Shown: positions 52,875-61,642 of the stretch, one piece after another
How the letters are laid out: each line of letters begins with the position of its first letter
Position numbering within the stretch: the first letter of the stretch is position 1
DNA from: Paucibacter sp. B2R-40
Lineage (GTDB): Bacteria; Pseudomonadota; Gammaproteobacteria; Burkholderiales; Burkholderiaceae_C
Length of the DNA stretch: 64,000 bases
Reading direction: 5' to 3'
Assembly: GCF_025717555.1 (NCBI RefSeq)
Contig: NZ_JAJIRP010000005.1
Span: 248,001 to 312,000 of the forward strand
The notes under the pieces: model-generated
The model's database searches: none
Told to the model about the DNA's origin: nothing
The model's input: the letters and a program-made list of their open reading frames with translations, nothing else
Translations under genes and position numbers: made by a program

Positions 52875-54967
52875 GCCGTGCCTCCAATGATCGATCCAAT
52901 GCGGATGGAATGAGTTTCAGGAATTTCGCTATGGCCGAGCACCTTCAGGCGCGGTGCTGCGCGTTTCAACAAACGGGCCATCGGTGCACGGATCAGGTCG
53001 GGCACCAACAAGCAGGCGGGCACACCGCGATCTTCCTGGGCCTGGGCTGTCTCGGCGGCGCTGCGGGCCAGCGTGTCGGCCACGCCGGGGTCCAGGGCCG
53101 CGCCATGCGGGGAATTCAAGGCCTGAGTGACCAGGCGCTCCAGCTCGGGCTCCAGCGCGATCACGTCCAGCTCCTTCACCGGGCCGTAAATCTGCTGCAC
53201 GATGGCGGGTGAAATGTGGGTGCGGATGCGCCGGGCCAGCTCGGCCGGATCGGTCACGGTCGAATTCTCGGCCAGGCTCTCAACGATGGAACGCATGTCA
53301 CGGATGTGCACGCCCTCTTCCAGCAGCAGCTGGAGAATTCTTTGCAAAGTGGCGATGCCTATCATTTTGGGAATCACATCTTCAATCAGTTGAGGCGCTT
53401 GTTTGGTCAGATGTTCAACCAGCGCCTGGGTCTCTACGCGGCCCAGCAACTTGGCTGCGTGGACCTGCATCAAGTGTGAAAGATGTGTGGCCACCACGGT
53501 CGAACAATCAACCACGGTAAATCCGGCCATTTGCGCCATTTCCTTTTGCTTGTCGTCGATCCACACCGCCGGCAGGCCAAAAGCTGGGTCGGTGGTCTGC
53601 GTGCCTATCAGTTTTTGGGTCGCCTGGCCTGGGTTGATCGCCAACCACATGCCAGGGAACGCCTCCGCCTCGCCCACCACGGCGCCGCGCAGCGACAGCC
53701 GGTACTGGCTGGGCCGCAGCTCCAGGTTGTCACGGATATGCACGGACGGCGGCAAAAAGCCCACCTCCTGTGCGAACTTGCGCCGCACGCCTTTGATGCG
53801 GCTGAGCAGGTCGCCCTCGCGGGTTTTGTCGACCAGGCTGATCAGCCGGTAGCCGACCTCCAACCCCAAGGTGTCGACCGGGATCAGGTCGTCCCAGGTC
53901 GCTTCTGAGTTCGGCTCGGCCGGCGCCAGCGCCGCAACCGCTTGCGTGGTCTTGGCCTCGCGCTCTTGCTGCTGATCCCTGACACGCAGCCACCAGGCGA
54001 GATAGCCCAGGGCCCCGGCGATGAACAAAAACACCAGGTGCGGCATGCCCGGGATCAAGCCCAGCATGCCGATCACGCCGGAAGTCACCGCCAAAGACTT
54101 GGCCGAACCAAAGACCTGGCGACCGATCTGGCTGCCGATGTCTTTGTCGGTGCCGACGCGCGACACCACCATCGCTGCCGCGACCGAAATCAGCAGCGCC
54201 GGCACTTGGGCCACCAGCGCATCACCGACCGCCAGCAAGATGTAGGAATCGGCCGCTTGGCCGGCACTCAGGCCATGTTGCGCCATGCCGATGATGAAGC
54301 CACCAATGATGTTGATGAACAGAATCAACATGCCGGCTACCGCGTCGCCGCGCACAAACTTGCTGGCACCGTCCATGGAGCCGAAAAAGTCTGCCTCGTC
54401 GCCCAGTTCGGCACGGCGGCGCTTGGCTTCTTTCTCGTCGATCAGGCCCGCGTTCAGATCGGCATCGACCGCCATCTGCTTGCCCGGCATCGCGTCCAAG
54501 GAAAAGCGCGCGCCGACCTCGGCGATACGCTCCGCACCCTTGGTGACCACGATGAAATTGATCACCACCAGAATCGCAAACACGATCAGGCCGACGGCGA
54601 AATTGCCGCCAATCAGAAAGTGGCCAAAGGCCTCGATCACCCGGCCGGCCGCGCCGGTGCCGGTGTGGCCCTCCAGCAGCACCACGCGGGTCGAGGCGAC
54701 GTTGAGCGACAGGCGCAGCAAGGTGGTCAAGAGCAGGACGGTCGGGAAGGCCGCAAAGTCCAGCGGCTTGATCATGTGGGCGGCCACCATCATCACCATC
54801 ACCGCCATCGCGATATTGAAGGTGAACATCAGGTCCAGCATGAAGGCCGGCAGCGGCAGCACCATCATGGACAGCACCATGATGACGGCCATCGGTGCGC
54901 CCAAAGCCCCCAGTACGCCGGCGCGCGGCCCCAACAGGGCTTGCAGTTGAGCGATCAAGGCATTCAT
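52871..54967 (-). CDS. flhA: Flagellar type III export gate protein FlhA
   Basis: 698 residues. Eight hydrophobic segments in the first 330 residues, with the FHIPEP-type loop and conserved blocks VVINFIVVTKGAERIAEVGA, RFSLDAMPGKQMAVDADLNA and GAFDQADFFGSMDGA-like EADFFGSMDGASKFVRGDAV. The cytoplasmic half has DTLGLEVGYRLISLVDKTRE and VDCSTVVATHLSHLM. Export gate and proton-energy coupling. Overlaps flhB and flhF by 4 bp each. Confidence 0.97.
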   Translation of the reverse strand: MNALIAQLQALLGPRAGVLGALGAPMAVIMVLSMMVLPLPAFMLDLMFTFNIAMAVMVMMVAAHMIKPLDFAAFPTVLLLTTLLRLSLNVASTRVVLLEGHTGTGAAGRVIEAFGHFLIGGNFAVGLIVFAILVVINFIVVTKGAERIAEVGARFSLDAMPGKQMAVDADLNAGLIDEKEAKRRRAELGDEADFFGSMDGASKFVRGDAVAGMLILFINIIGGFIIGMAQHGLSAGQAADSYILLAVGDALVAQVPALLISVAAAMVVSRVGTDKDIGSQIGRQVFGSAKSLAVTSGVIGMLGLIPGMPHLVFLFIAGALGYLAWWLRVRDQQQEREAKTTQAVAALAPAEPNSEATWDDLIPVDTLGLEVGYRLISLVDKTREGDLLSRIKGVRRKFAQEVGFLPPSVHIRDNLELRPSQYRLSLRGAVVGEAEAFPGMWLAINPGQATQKLIGTQTTDPAFGLPAVWIDDKQKEMAQMAGFTVVDCSTVVATHLSHLMQVHAAKLLGRVETQALVEHLTKQAPQLIEDVIPKMIGIATLQRILQLLLEEGVHIRDMRSIVESLAENSTVTDPAELARRIRTHISPAIVQQIYGPVKELDVIALEPELERLVTQALNSPHGAALDPGVADTLARSAAETAQAQEDRGVPACLLVPDLIRAPMARLLKRAAPRLKVLGHSEIPETHSIRIGSIIGGTA

Positions 54968-56136
54968 ACGGGTTCATCCTCCAGATCGCTGTCCGTCGGG
55001 ACCGGCTTGTTGTGCGGATCCAGCTCCGGCGGCACCGGTGGATTGGGCATGGCGGGCTTGGCGCTGCGGTTCTTGATGGCGGCCTTCAACTGATACACAT
55101 AGGCCAGCACCTGGGCCACGGCCGAGAACAACTCGACCGGAATTTCGCGGTCGACCTCGGCATGGGCATAGAGGGCCCGCGCCAACACTGGCGACTGCAA
55201 AACCGGTACCTTGCATTCGGTCGCCAGGTCACGAATCTTCATCGCCAACAGATCTGCACCCTTGGCCACCACGCGCGGCGCGGCCATGCTGGCGTCGTCA
55301 TACTTCAGCGCCACCGCATAGTGGGTTGGATTCATCACGATCAGGTCCGCTGTCGGCACGGCGGCGAGCATGCGCCGGCGGCCGATCTCGCGCATCTTGG
55401 CGCGGATCTTGGCCTTGATTTCTTGGTTACCCTCGGCCTCTTTCATTTCCTGCTTGGCCTCTTCACGCGTCATGCGCATGCGGCGGTTGTAAAGCTGCTG
55501 TTGCAGCGGCACATCGATGGCGGCGAACAGCGCCAGCGCCACGCCAAGCAAGGTCATGCCGCCCATCAACTGCTGGCCGGCATAGACCAAGGCAGCCGGA
55601 AGCGGCACCGACATGATGCCGACGAAGGTCGTCATGCGGTCCTTCAAGACCATCGCCCCGATGACGCCCAGAATCAAGGCCAAGGCCACCGCCTTCAGCG
55701 CCTGCCCTACGCCCTGACCAGACACCAGCCGCCCCAGGCCGGTAAGGGGATTGAGGTTGGAGAACTTGGGTGCCAGCGGCTTCAAGGTCCAGTTCCAACC
55801 GCCCGATGCGATATTGCTGGCGATGGCGACCAGCATCAAAAAGCCGCTGACAGGCAACATCACCATCAGAAAACGCAGGGACAAGTCCCACAAACGCTCG
55901 GCCATGAAATTGGGTTGCGCCAACATGCGGGCATCAAAGCGCAGCGCCAAGCCCAGCATGTTTTGCAAGGCTTCACTGATTGCCGGCCCACCCACCATCA
56001 GCACCGCGGCGGCGGCCACCATCATCGCGAAATGAGGCAAATCCTTTGAACGCGGCAGCTGGCCTTCGGCCCGAGATCTCTCGATCTTCTTGGCTGAGGC
56101 CGGTAAATTTCTGTCTTGTGCGTCTTGGTCGGCCAT
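54964..56136 (-). CDS. flhB: Flagellar export switch protein FlhB
   Basis: 390 residues. N-terminal KKIERSRAEGQLPRSKDL, four membrane segments, and the self-cleaving NPTH motif at residues 269-272 (ADLIVMNPTHYAVALKYD). The C-terminal tail after residue 350 is Pro-rich and acidic. FlhB switches export from rod/hook to filament substrates. It is separated from cheZ by a 206 bp gap with a terminator, so it likely has its own FlhDC-type promoter, which I could not pinpoint. Confidence 0.97.
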   Translation of the reverse strand: MADQDAQDRNLPASAKKIERSRAEGQLPRSKDLPHFAMMVAAAAVLMVGGPAISEALQNMLGLALRFDARMLAQPNFMAERLWDLSLRFLMVMLPVSGFLMLVAIASNIASGGWNWTLKPLAPKFSNLNPLTGLGRLVSGQGVGQALKAVALALILGVIGAMVLKDRMTTFVGIMSVPLPAALVYAGQQLMGGMTLLGVALALFAAIDVPLQQQLYNRRMRMTREEAKQEMKEAEGNQEIKAKIRAKMREIGRRRMLAAVPTADLIVMNPTHYAVALKYDDASMAAPRVVAKGADLLAMKIRDLATECKVPVLQSPVLARALYAHAEVDREIPVELFSAVAQVLAYVYQLKAAIKNRSAKPAMPNPPVPPELDPHNKPVPTDSDLEDEPV

Positions 56137-56297
56137 GATGTATCAGGTTGGACGAGCAGGTACTCGCTCGTGCAGCCATTGTTCGCGGGCCGGCCAAAAA
56201 CTTAAGGCGGAAAAGCTCGGTAAAAACAGCCGTCATCCGGCGTGAGCTTTTTCACAGATCAGAATCGGGCCGGCAAGCTCCTGACGGCCTGGGACGT

Positions 56298-56322
56298 AAA
56301 AAAACCCGCCAGCGGCGGGTTT
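56298..56322 (-). terminator. Rho-independent terminator after cheY-cheZ
   Basis: Stem AAACCCGCC / GGCGGGTTT with a 3-base loop; on the minus strand it is followed by seven T. It lies 21 bp after the cheZ stop and separates the chemotaxis pair from flhB. Confidence 0.92.
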
Positions 56323-56342
56323 GGTCCTTGCGGTCCGAGACT

Positions 56343-56978
56343 TTAGAAGCCCAAGCTCGCCAGCAAATCATCAACTTCACCTTGATCGGCCACCACATCG
56401 GTGCGACCCTCGGGGTTGACGACCGGGCCTTGCAGAATGTTGGGGTCAACCTTCTCTCGCTGCTCTGGCGGCACGATGGACACCAGCAGCTTGACCAGGC
56501 TGTCTTCCAGATCGTTGGCCAGCGTCACGACCTTGGCCACCACCTGACCGGTCAGATCATGGAAGTCTTGCGCCATCATGATGTCGGTCAGATGCGCATC
56601 GATGCGGGCCGTGCGGGCCTCGACTTCCTTGACGAAGTTCAAGACCGCACCGCTGGCCACCGCCTTGACCGGATCAGCCACCAAGGCCGCCGCGATCTCA
56701 TTGGTGGCGTTGGTGATGTAGGCGTGGTCGACCTTGGCTTCATCGACCGAGTTCAACACCTTGTTGGCGGCGGCAGCCGTCTTGGTGGCGATATAGCTCA
56801 GCCGGCTGCGCGCATCGGGCAGGCCGTCGGTGGCGACTTGAAGCTTGGGCATCACGCCGAGTTGCTGCATGGTGTCGTGCAAAACCCGCGTGATGGTGCC
56901 AATTTGCTGGAACACTTCGGGCGAGACCGTCAGCGGATCTGTGCCCGTGTCCAATTTACTCAGTGCTTCGATTGACAT
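56343..56978 (-). CDS. cheZ: Chemotaxis protein CheZ (CheY-P phosphatase)
   Basis: 211 residues. The long helical hairpin carries the catalytic segment MMAQDFHDLTGQVVAKV with Gln145 and Asp141, equivalent to E. coli Gln147 and Asp143. The C-terminal CheY-docking peptide is EVDDLLASLGF. It removes phosphate from CheY and sets tumbling frequency. 18 bp after cheY. Confidence 0.96.
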   Translation of the reverse strand: MSIEALSKLDTGTDPLTVSPEVFQQIGTITRVLHDTMQQLGVMPKLQVATDGLPDARSRLSYIATKTAAAANKVLNSVDEAKVDHAYITNATNEIAAALVADPVKAVASGAVLNFVKEVEARTARIDAHLTDIMMAQDFHDLTGQVVAKVVTLANDLEDSLVKLLVSIVPPEQREKVDPNILQGPVVNPEGRTDVVADQGEVDDLLASLGF

Positions 56979-56996
56979 ATCGTGTCTCCCTGGGGA

Positions 56997-57389
56997 TCAG
57001 GCCGCTGCGGCCAGTTTTTGCATAATTTTCTGTACTTTTTCTTCCAGGGTTGCCTTGGTGAAAGGCTTGACGATATAACCAGCCGCCCCCGATTGCGCCG
57101 CCAGCACAATGTCTTCCTTGCGCGCTTCGGCCGTCACCATCAGCACCGGCAAATGTTTGAGATTGGGGTCTTCTTTGATTGCCTTGAGCAACTCAAAGCC
57201 GGTCATATTCGGCATATTGATGTCACTGACGACGAAGTCGTACTTGGCCAGCTTGAGCATGCTGAGGGCTTCAACGCCGTCTTCAGCTTCGTCGCAGTTG
57301 TTGTAGCCGATCTCCTTCAACAAGCCGCGCACAATGCGCCGCATGGTTGAGAAATCGTCAACAACCAAAAATTTCATATCTGTGCTCAT
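56997..57389 (-). CDS. cheY: Chemotaxis response regulator CheY
   Basis: 130 residues, a lone receiver. Acid pocket Asp11-Asp12, phospho-site Asp56 ([12 protein letters not shown]), Thr86, Tyr105 and Lys108 (GYIVKPF) are all in place for motor binding. A sigma-28 promoter overlaps the end of motB just upstream, so cheY-cheZ can be made independently of motAB. Confidence 0.97.
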   Translation of the reverse strand: MSTDMKFLVVDDFSTMRRIVRGLLKEIGYNNCDEAEDGVEALSMLKLAKYDFVVSDINMPNMTGFELLKAIKEDPNLKHLPVLMVTAEARKEDIVLAAQSGAAGYIVKPFTKATLEEKVQKIMQKLAAAA

Positions 57390-57415
57390 GGCTTTCCTCG
57401 CAGGGCTAGAGAGAT

Positions 57416-57442
57416 TTATCGGGGCTTGGTGGCGGAACTTGA
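57416..57442 (-). promoter_or_regulatory. FliA (sigma-28) promoter of cheY-cheZ, inside the end of motB
   Basis: On the minus strand: TCAA, 15 bp, CCCGATAA; -10 matches 7 of 8 with exact spacing. The last bases of the -10 are the TAA stop codon of motB. Confidence 0.75.
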
Positions 57443-58366
57443 GGGACTTATTTCAGTGGCGGCATCAGCAGGCGCTGGCGCCGGGTCTTCTGGCGGCAAA
57501 TTCTTCAATACAGCGTCTTCTGCATCGCGATTCATCACGATGATACTGATGCGGCGGTTGATCGGGCTTTCGGGCTGTTTGGGGTCCAGCAACTTGCTCG
57601 CGGCCAAACCCTGCACCCGCAGCGTACGCGCTTCCGGCAGGCCGCCAAGATTTAATTCACGCCGCGAGGCGTTGGCCCGGTCGGCCGATAGTTCCCAGTT
57701 GCTATAACCCCGATCTCCGCCGGGGAAGGGCTGGGCATCGGTGTGGCCTTCCAATGTCAATCGGTTGGGCACTTCGGACAAGACATTGCCCAACTCGCGC
57801 AGCAACTGCTTCATATAGGGCTTGACCACGGCGCTGCCGCTGTCGAACATCGGCCGCCCCTCTTCATCGGCGATTTGAATCCGCAGGCCTTCCAGCGTCA
57901 TATCGAGCTTGATCTGGCCGCCCAGCGAGCTCAGCTGCGGGTTGTTGGCCAGCACTTTTGTAACCTTGTCCTTCAACTCCTCGAGGCGAGCACGTTCGGC
58001 CTTGCGTTGCTCTTCCTTCAAGGCCCGCAGATTGAAGGTGCGCTTTTGCGCCTCAACATCGCCGGATTTGACTTGCCCGGTTTCGCGCGTCAAGTCCTTG
58101 CCGCCGCCCTTGACCACCGAGGAAGAATCGCCCGAGCCCGAGCCGCCCTGCATCGCCACCTTGAGGGGCGAGCCAAAGAAGTCAGCGATGCCTTTTTTAT
58201 CGCCCTCGGTGGTGGAGCCGAGCAACCACATCAGCAAGAAGAAAGCCATCATCGCCGTCACGAAGTCGGCATAGGCAATCTTCCAGGCGCCACCATGACT
58301 GGCGTGCCCGCCCTTCTTGACGCGCTTGATGATGATGGGCTGGAGCTTTTTGGCGTCACCGGCCAT
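57416..58366 (-). CDS. motB: Flagellar stator protein MotB
   Basis: 316 residues. N-terminal [20 protein letters not shown] membrane segment contains the proton-accepting Asp. The plug region follows ([17 protein letters not shown]). The OmpA-like peptidoglycan-binding domain has [30 protein letters not shown] and [10 protein letters not shown]. The Asp and the absence of PomB-type features suggest proton drive (inference). It is split from motA by a 267 bp gap with a tandem repeat, unusual for this pair. Confidence 0.96.
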   Translation of the reverse strand: MAGDAKKLQPIIIKRVKKGGHASHGGAWKIAYADFVTAMMAFFLLMWLLGSTTEGDKKGIADFFGSPLKVAMQGGSGSGDSSSVVKGGGKDLTRETGQVKSGDVEAQKRTFNLRALKEEQRKAERARLEELKDKVTKVLANNPQLSSLGGQIKLDMTLEGLRIQIADEEGRPMFDSGSAVVKPYMKQLLRELGNVLSEVPNRLTLEGHTDAQPFPGGDRGYSNWELSADRANASRRELNLGGLPEARTLRVQGLAASKLLDPKQPESPINRRISIIVMNRDAEDAVLKNLPPEDPAPAPADAATEISPSSSATKPR

Positions 58367-58375
58367 GTTTGCTTA

Positions 58376-58593
58376 CCCCCACGTCGCCGAATACGGCTCC
58401 TGCCCCCATGGTCCGGAACAGGTCCATTGCATGGTCCAGGGGCGCCGTCCGTTTTGGGAGCGGCCCGGCAGCGGACTTGATTCTGTTTGCCCCCACGTCG
58501 CCGAATACGGCTCCTGCCCCCATGGTCCGGAACAGGTCCATTGCATGGTCCAGGGGCGCCGTCCGCTTTGGGAGCGGCCCGGCAGCGGACTTG
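58376..58593. repeat. Tandem duplication, two 104 bp copies, between motA and motB
   Basis: Copy 1 is 58376-58479 and copy 2 is 58490-58593, period 114 bp with a 10 bp spacer; I count one difference (T at 58452, C at 58566). Each copy ends with a possible hairpin GTCCGC...GCGGAC (G-U paired in copy 1). No start codon with coding character is present. The short open frames that cross it exist only because the sequence lacks stops. Confidence 0.9.
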
Positions 58594-58633
58594 TAAGCCC
58601 CCAGAAACTGCGTTTCAAGCAAGAGCAAAGGCA

Positions 58634-59494
58634 TCACTTCTTGCCCTTCACATGAGCCTCAAGCTCGCCGAATGTGGGGCGGTCGCCGGAGAACAGCACC
58701 TTGCGGCCGAATTCGATGGCGACTTGCGGGGCGTAGCCTTGCATGCTGGCCAGGAGCGTGGTTTTGATGCATTGCAACTCTTTGCCGGCGTCCTCGACCT
58801 TTTGCTCCAGCAAACCGGCCAAGGGCTCAGCAAAAGCATAGGCCAGCAAAATGCCGAGGAAGGTACCGACCAGCGCCGAGCCGATCATGCCGCCCAGCAC
58901 CGCCGGCGGCTGACCGACCGAGCCCATGGTGTTGACCACCCCGAGCACCGCCGCCACGATGCCGAAAGCCGGCAGACCGCCGGCAATGCGTTGAATCGCT
59001 GCCACGGCGGCATGCTCTTCGGCATGGTGGGTATCGATCTCGTTGTCCATCAGCGATTCAATCTCATGCGCATTGAGGTTGCCCGACACCATCATGCGAA
59101 GGTAGTCGGTGATGAATTCGGTGACATGGTGGTCATTGCCCACGGTCGGGTATTTTTGAAACAGCGCCGAACTGTGCGGATCCTCGACGTCTTTTTCAAT
59201 CGACATCAGACCTTCTTTGCGGGCTTTTTGCAAGATGTCGTACATCAGCGCCAGCAACTCCAGATAGCGGGCCTTGCTGAATTTGCTGCCCTTGAAGCAG
59301 CGACCCAAGCCGGCCAGGGTGCCCTTCACCACTTTCATCTGGTTATTGGCCAGAAAGGCGCCGATGGCGGCACCAAAAATGGTGATCATCTCGAACGGCA
59401 AGGCATGCAAGATCACGCTGATATTGCCACCGTGGAATATGTAGACGCCGAAGATGCAAACCATCGCGACGGCCCAACCGATGAAGACAAACAT
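58634..59494 (-). CDS. motA: Flagellar stator protein MotA
   Basis: 286 residues from the ATG giving MFVFIGWAVAMVCIFGVYIF. Four membrane segments; the cytoplasmic loop has LALMYDILQKARKEGLMSIE and DYLRMMVSGNLNAHEIESLM, and segments 3-4 include GIVAAVLGVVNTMGSVGQPP and GTFLGILLAYAFAEPLA with the conserved Pro residues. A sigma-28 promoter lies about 30 bp upstream. Confidence 0.97.
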   Translation of the reverse strand: MFVFIGWAVAMVCIFGVYIFHGGNISVILHALPFEMITIFGAAIGAFLANNQMKVVKGTLAGLGRCFKGSKFSKARYLELLALMYDILQKARKEGLMSIEKDVEDPHSSALFQKYPTVGNDHHVTEFITDYLRMMVSGNLNAHEIESLMDNEIDTHHAEEHAAVAAIQRIAGGLPAFGIVAAVLGVVNTMGSVGQPPAVLGGMIGSALVGTFLGILLAYAFAEPLAGLLEQKVEDAGKELQCIKTTLLASMQGYAPQVAIEFGRKVLFSGDRPTFGELEAHVKGKK

Positions 59495-59522
59495 AATGCT
59501 TTCTTTTGAGGGTTCCCTGCCC

Positions 59523-59549
59523 TTATCGGCGGGATCGTTGAGGCCTTGA
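59523..59549 (-). promoter_or_regulatory. FliA (sigma-28) promoter of motA
   Basis: On the minus strand: TCAA, 15 bp, GCCGATAA. The -10 is a perfect match and the -35 differs by one base. Transcription would begin about 20 bp before the motA ATG. Confidence 0.88.
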
Positions 59550-59634
59550 GTGTGGCAATAGTTTTCGCGGGCGGTCTGCGCATCAAAGCGGTTTTGACGG
59601 CTCAATCGAGCCTATTGACATGGCGCTGGCTTGC

Positions 59635-60393
59635 TCAGCAACTGTCAGGCGCCAGCGCTTGCGGGCGATACAGCCACAGGCTGTGTCCGCGACTCAAGGG
59701 CAGCGTCGCCAACGGGATTTGCCCGCCGATCTCAAAGTCCAGGCTGACCAGATAGGCCGTGGGCCGCATCTCCCGACAGGCCTTGACCCACACCCGGTCC
59801 ATGGTCTCGGGGCGTTGAAACACATAGACCAGAGCAAATCGCGCCCAATCCTGCGTCCACATATCGCCTCTTTGGATCTTGGCCCAAGGGCACCGCCAGG
59901 CGGCCAAGCGGGCCAACAGGCGGCTCCATTCGATGCCTTCAATATGAGCGTGGGGATAAACTTGGTGCAACTCCCGCAGGCCATCACCTAAGCCGCAGCC
60001 GACGTCAAGTATTGCGGAGTTCACGGGCAAGGGAGCCAGCTCGCCCAGCGCCGCCAAAGCGCCCCGTGGCGTTGGGAACCAAGGTGCATCACTCCAAGTG
60101 CGGCGTGGGTAGGCCAGGGCCAGCAAGCCCAGCGGCAAGAGCCAGCCCCAGGCAGGCAGGGCCGCAGAGCGCAGCACCACCAGCATTGACAAGGGGAATC
60201 CAAGTGCCACGATCAGGCGACGCCAGCGCGCCTGATGCAGCAGCGCCAAACCAGCGCCTACCAAGGCGCTGGCAACCATGGCCGGACCCAGGGCCAAGCC
60301 CGACGCCATCAAGCCCATGAAGCTCGCCCAAGCGGCCCCCCAACTCAGCAAAGCGGGCAGCGGCCAGCGCAGCAAATGCATCGCTTGCGGCAT
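59635..60393 (-). CDS. Membrane-anchored class I SAM-dependent methyltransferase
   Basis: About 252 residues. Three or four hydrophobic segments in residues 8-100 (LPALLSWGAAWASFMGLMAS, LPLGLLALAYP) are followed by a Rossmann methyltransferase with SAM motif I (ILDVGCGLGDGLRELHQ) and the acidic loop IEGIEWS. The acceptor is unknown. It sits between flhC and motA on the same strand, an unusual slot; the ATG giving MPQAMHLLRWPLPALL lies 31 bp after the flhC stop. It could modify a flagellar or membrane component, or be an unrelated passenger. Confidence 0.75.
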   Translation of the reverse strand: MPQAMHLLRWPLPALLSWGAAWASFMGLMASGLALGPAMVASALVGAGLALLHQARWRRLIVALGFPLSMLVVLRSAALPAWGWLLPLGLLALAYPRRTWSDAPWFPTPRGALAALGELAPLPVNSAILDVGCGLGDGLRELHQVYPHAHIEGIEWSRLLARLAAWRCPWAKIQRGDMWTQDWARFALVYVFQRPETMDRVWVKACREMRPTAYLVSLDFEIGGQIPLATLPLSRGHSLWLYRPQALAPDSC

Positions 60394-60424
60394 GGACGGG
60401 CGATGTAGCGAGCCGCGGCCGCCT

Positions 60425-60961
60425 TCAGTGCATCTGGATCGAACCTTGCGCCCTGCCCTTGCCGGCGCGAGCCGGCGGATTGCACATGCCGCAGACATAG
60501 TGGCGGGCAATCTCGTGCGGGTGGGTGACGAAATGGCCGCCGCAGTCCGAGCATTTCGTCATCGTCAGCATGCCGTTGTCGATGAACTTGACCAGGCGCC
60601 ATGCGCGCGTGATGGACAGCATCGCTTCCAGCCCCTGCGCCTGCGTCTGCTCTTGATAGAGCTGATAGGCCTTGATGACGGCGTCAATCTCGTCCAACTC
60701 CGAGACCTTGTTCAGGTACTCATGTACGTTCAGGAACAAGGACGCGTGGATATTGGGCTGCCAGGTCATGAACCAATCGGTCGAGAACGGCAGTTGGCCT
60801 TTGGATGGGCTTTTGCCCGAAACTTCCTTGTACAGGCGCAGCAGGCGCTCGTAAGACAGGTCGGTCTCCGACTCCAACACTTGCAAGCGCGCACCCAGAT
60901 TGATCAGGGTCACGGCACGGCTGATCTGCAGAGCTTCGGTGAGGATACTTTTGTTGCGCAT
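60425..60961 (-). CDS. flhC: Flagellar master regulator subunit FlhC
   Basis: 178 residues. MRNKSILTEALQISRAVTLI, RLYKEVSGKSPSKGQLPFST and the zinc site of four cysteines (TKCSDCGGHF and HYVCGMCNPP) are FlhC-specific. With FlhD it forms the activator of class II flagellar promoters. It is separated from flhD by 157 bp containing a hairpin repeat. Confidence 0.97.
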   Translation of the reverse strand: MRNKSILTEALQISRAVTLINLGARLQVLESETDLSYERLLRLYKEVSGKSPSKGQLPFSTDWFMTWQPNIHASLFLNVHEYLNKVSELDEIDAVIKAYQLYQEQTQAQGLEAMLSITRAWRLVKFIDNGMLTMTKCSDCGGHFVTHPHEIARHYVCGMCNPPARAGKGRAQGSIQMH

Positions 60962-61071
60962 GATGGAGTCTCGGTTCTTGGATCTGTTCAGTCTTTGCGG
61001 GGCCAGCGCCGGGCCGCCCCAAGCGGTCCCGCCGAACTGACATGAGGCGGGCACGGCCCGTTTCAGGTCAG

Positions 61072-61107
61072 GCCCCTTGGGGGCGCTTGCGCGTACCCGC
61101 GCAAGCG
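61072..61107. repeat. GC-rich hairpin repeat between flhD and flhC
   Basis: A perfect 10 bp stem CGCTTGCGCG / CGCGCAAGCG with loop TACC (61084-61107), preceded by CCCCTTGGGG. The combination of a CCCC-GGGG palindrome with a GCTTGCGC-type stem resembles the flgE/flgF element. It lies 12 bp after the flhD stop; with no T-run it is not a classical terminator but could reduce flhC expression. Confidence 0.6.
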
Positions 61108-61118
61108 GGGTCAACAAG

Positions 61119-61442
61119 CTAGGCGGCTTCTTGATGACGGCCGGCCATCAGGATGCTGGCGTGCAGGCGGGAGACGCCGTCGTTGGCGGCGGTCTTGCCG
61201 TGGCTGGTCAACAGACCCCAGACCAGATCGTCATCCATGCGGAAGCGGCACAGCAAGGTGTTGCCGGAAGCGATCTTCATCAGCTGAGCTGGGCTCAAGG
61301 TGGCGATCAAGGTAGCGGTGTCCTCGGAGACACCCAAGCGGTACAGCGCTTGCTCGCGGTCGGCGCGAATCAGGTTCTGCGCCAACATCAGGTAGGACAG
61401 ATTGGCTTCACGAATTTCGGCGAGGATTTGGTCTGCGTTCAT
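61119..61442 (-). CDS. flhD: Flagellar master regulator subunit FlhD
   Basis: 107 residues from the ATG with CGGAG upstream. ADQILAEIREANLSYLMLAQ, NLIRADREQALYRLGVSEDT and LSPAQLMKIASGNTLLCRF are FlhD hallmarks. It partners FlhC. The 200 bp upstream (61443-61642) holds no gene; I found no convincing sigma-70 pair there. Confidence 0.96.
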   Translation of the reverse strand: MNADQILAEIREANLSYLMLAQNLIRADREQALYRLGVSEDTATLIATLSPAQLMKIASGNTLLCRFRMDDDLVWGLLTSHGKTAANDGVSRLHASILMAGRHQEAA

Positions 61443-61642
61443 GTTGAGCTCCGGGGTTTTGACTTCGTGATTCGTAACAACTTGATACGGATTGTGAAGA
61501 CATGAACTGGGCTGCAACATCAGGCTATCTCCAGCGCTTGAGTCCCTTTTCTTCCCTCACCTCTGTCAGGTAACTTCCTACACGGGACAGCCTGTTTTAA
61601 CGCGTCTCCCAGGAAGATCTTGTCGGTGTAGGACAAAAACTG

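Noticed and set aside
53942-55093. Plus-strand open frame (383 codons) over flhA, very rich in His and Gln
   Set aside because: Antisense of the flhA membrane segments; no family features and no ribosome site.
58376-58593. Possible CRISPR-like array from the repeated units
   Set aside because: Only two units of 104 bp with a 10 bp spacer; no unique spacers of 30 bp and no cas genes.
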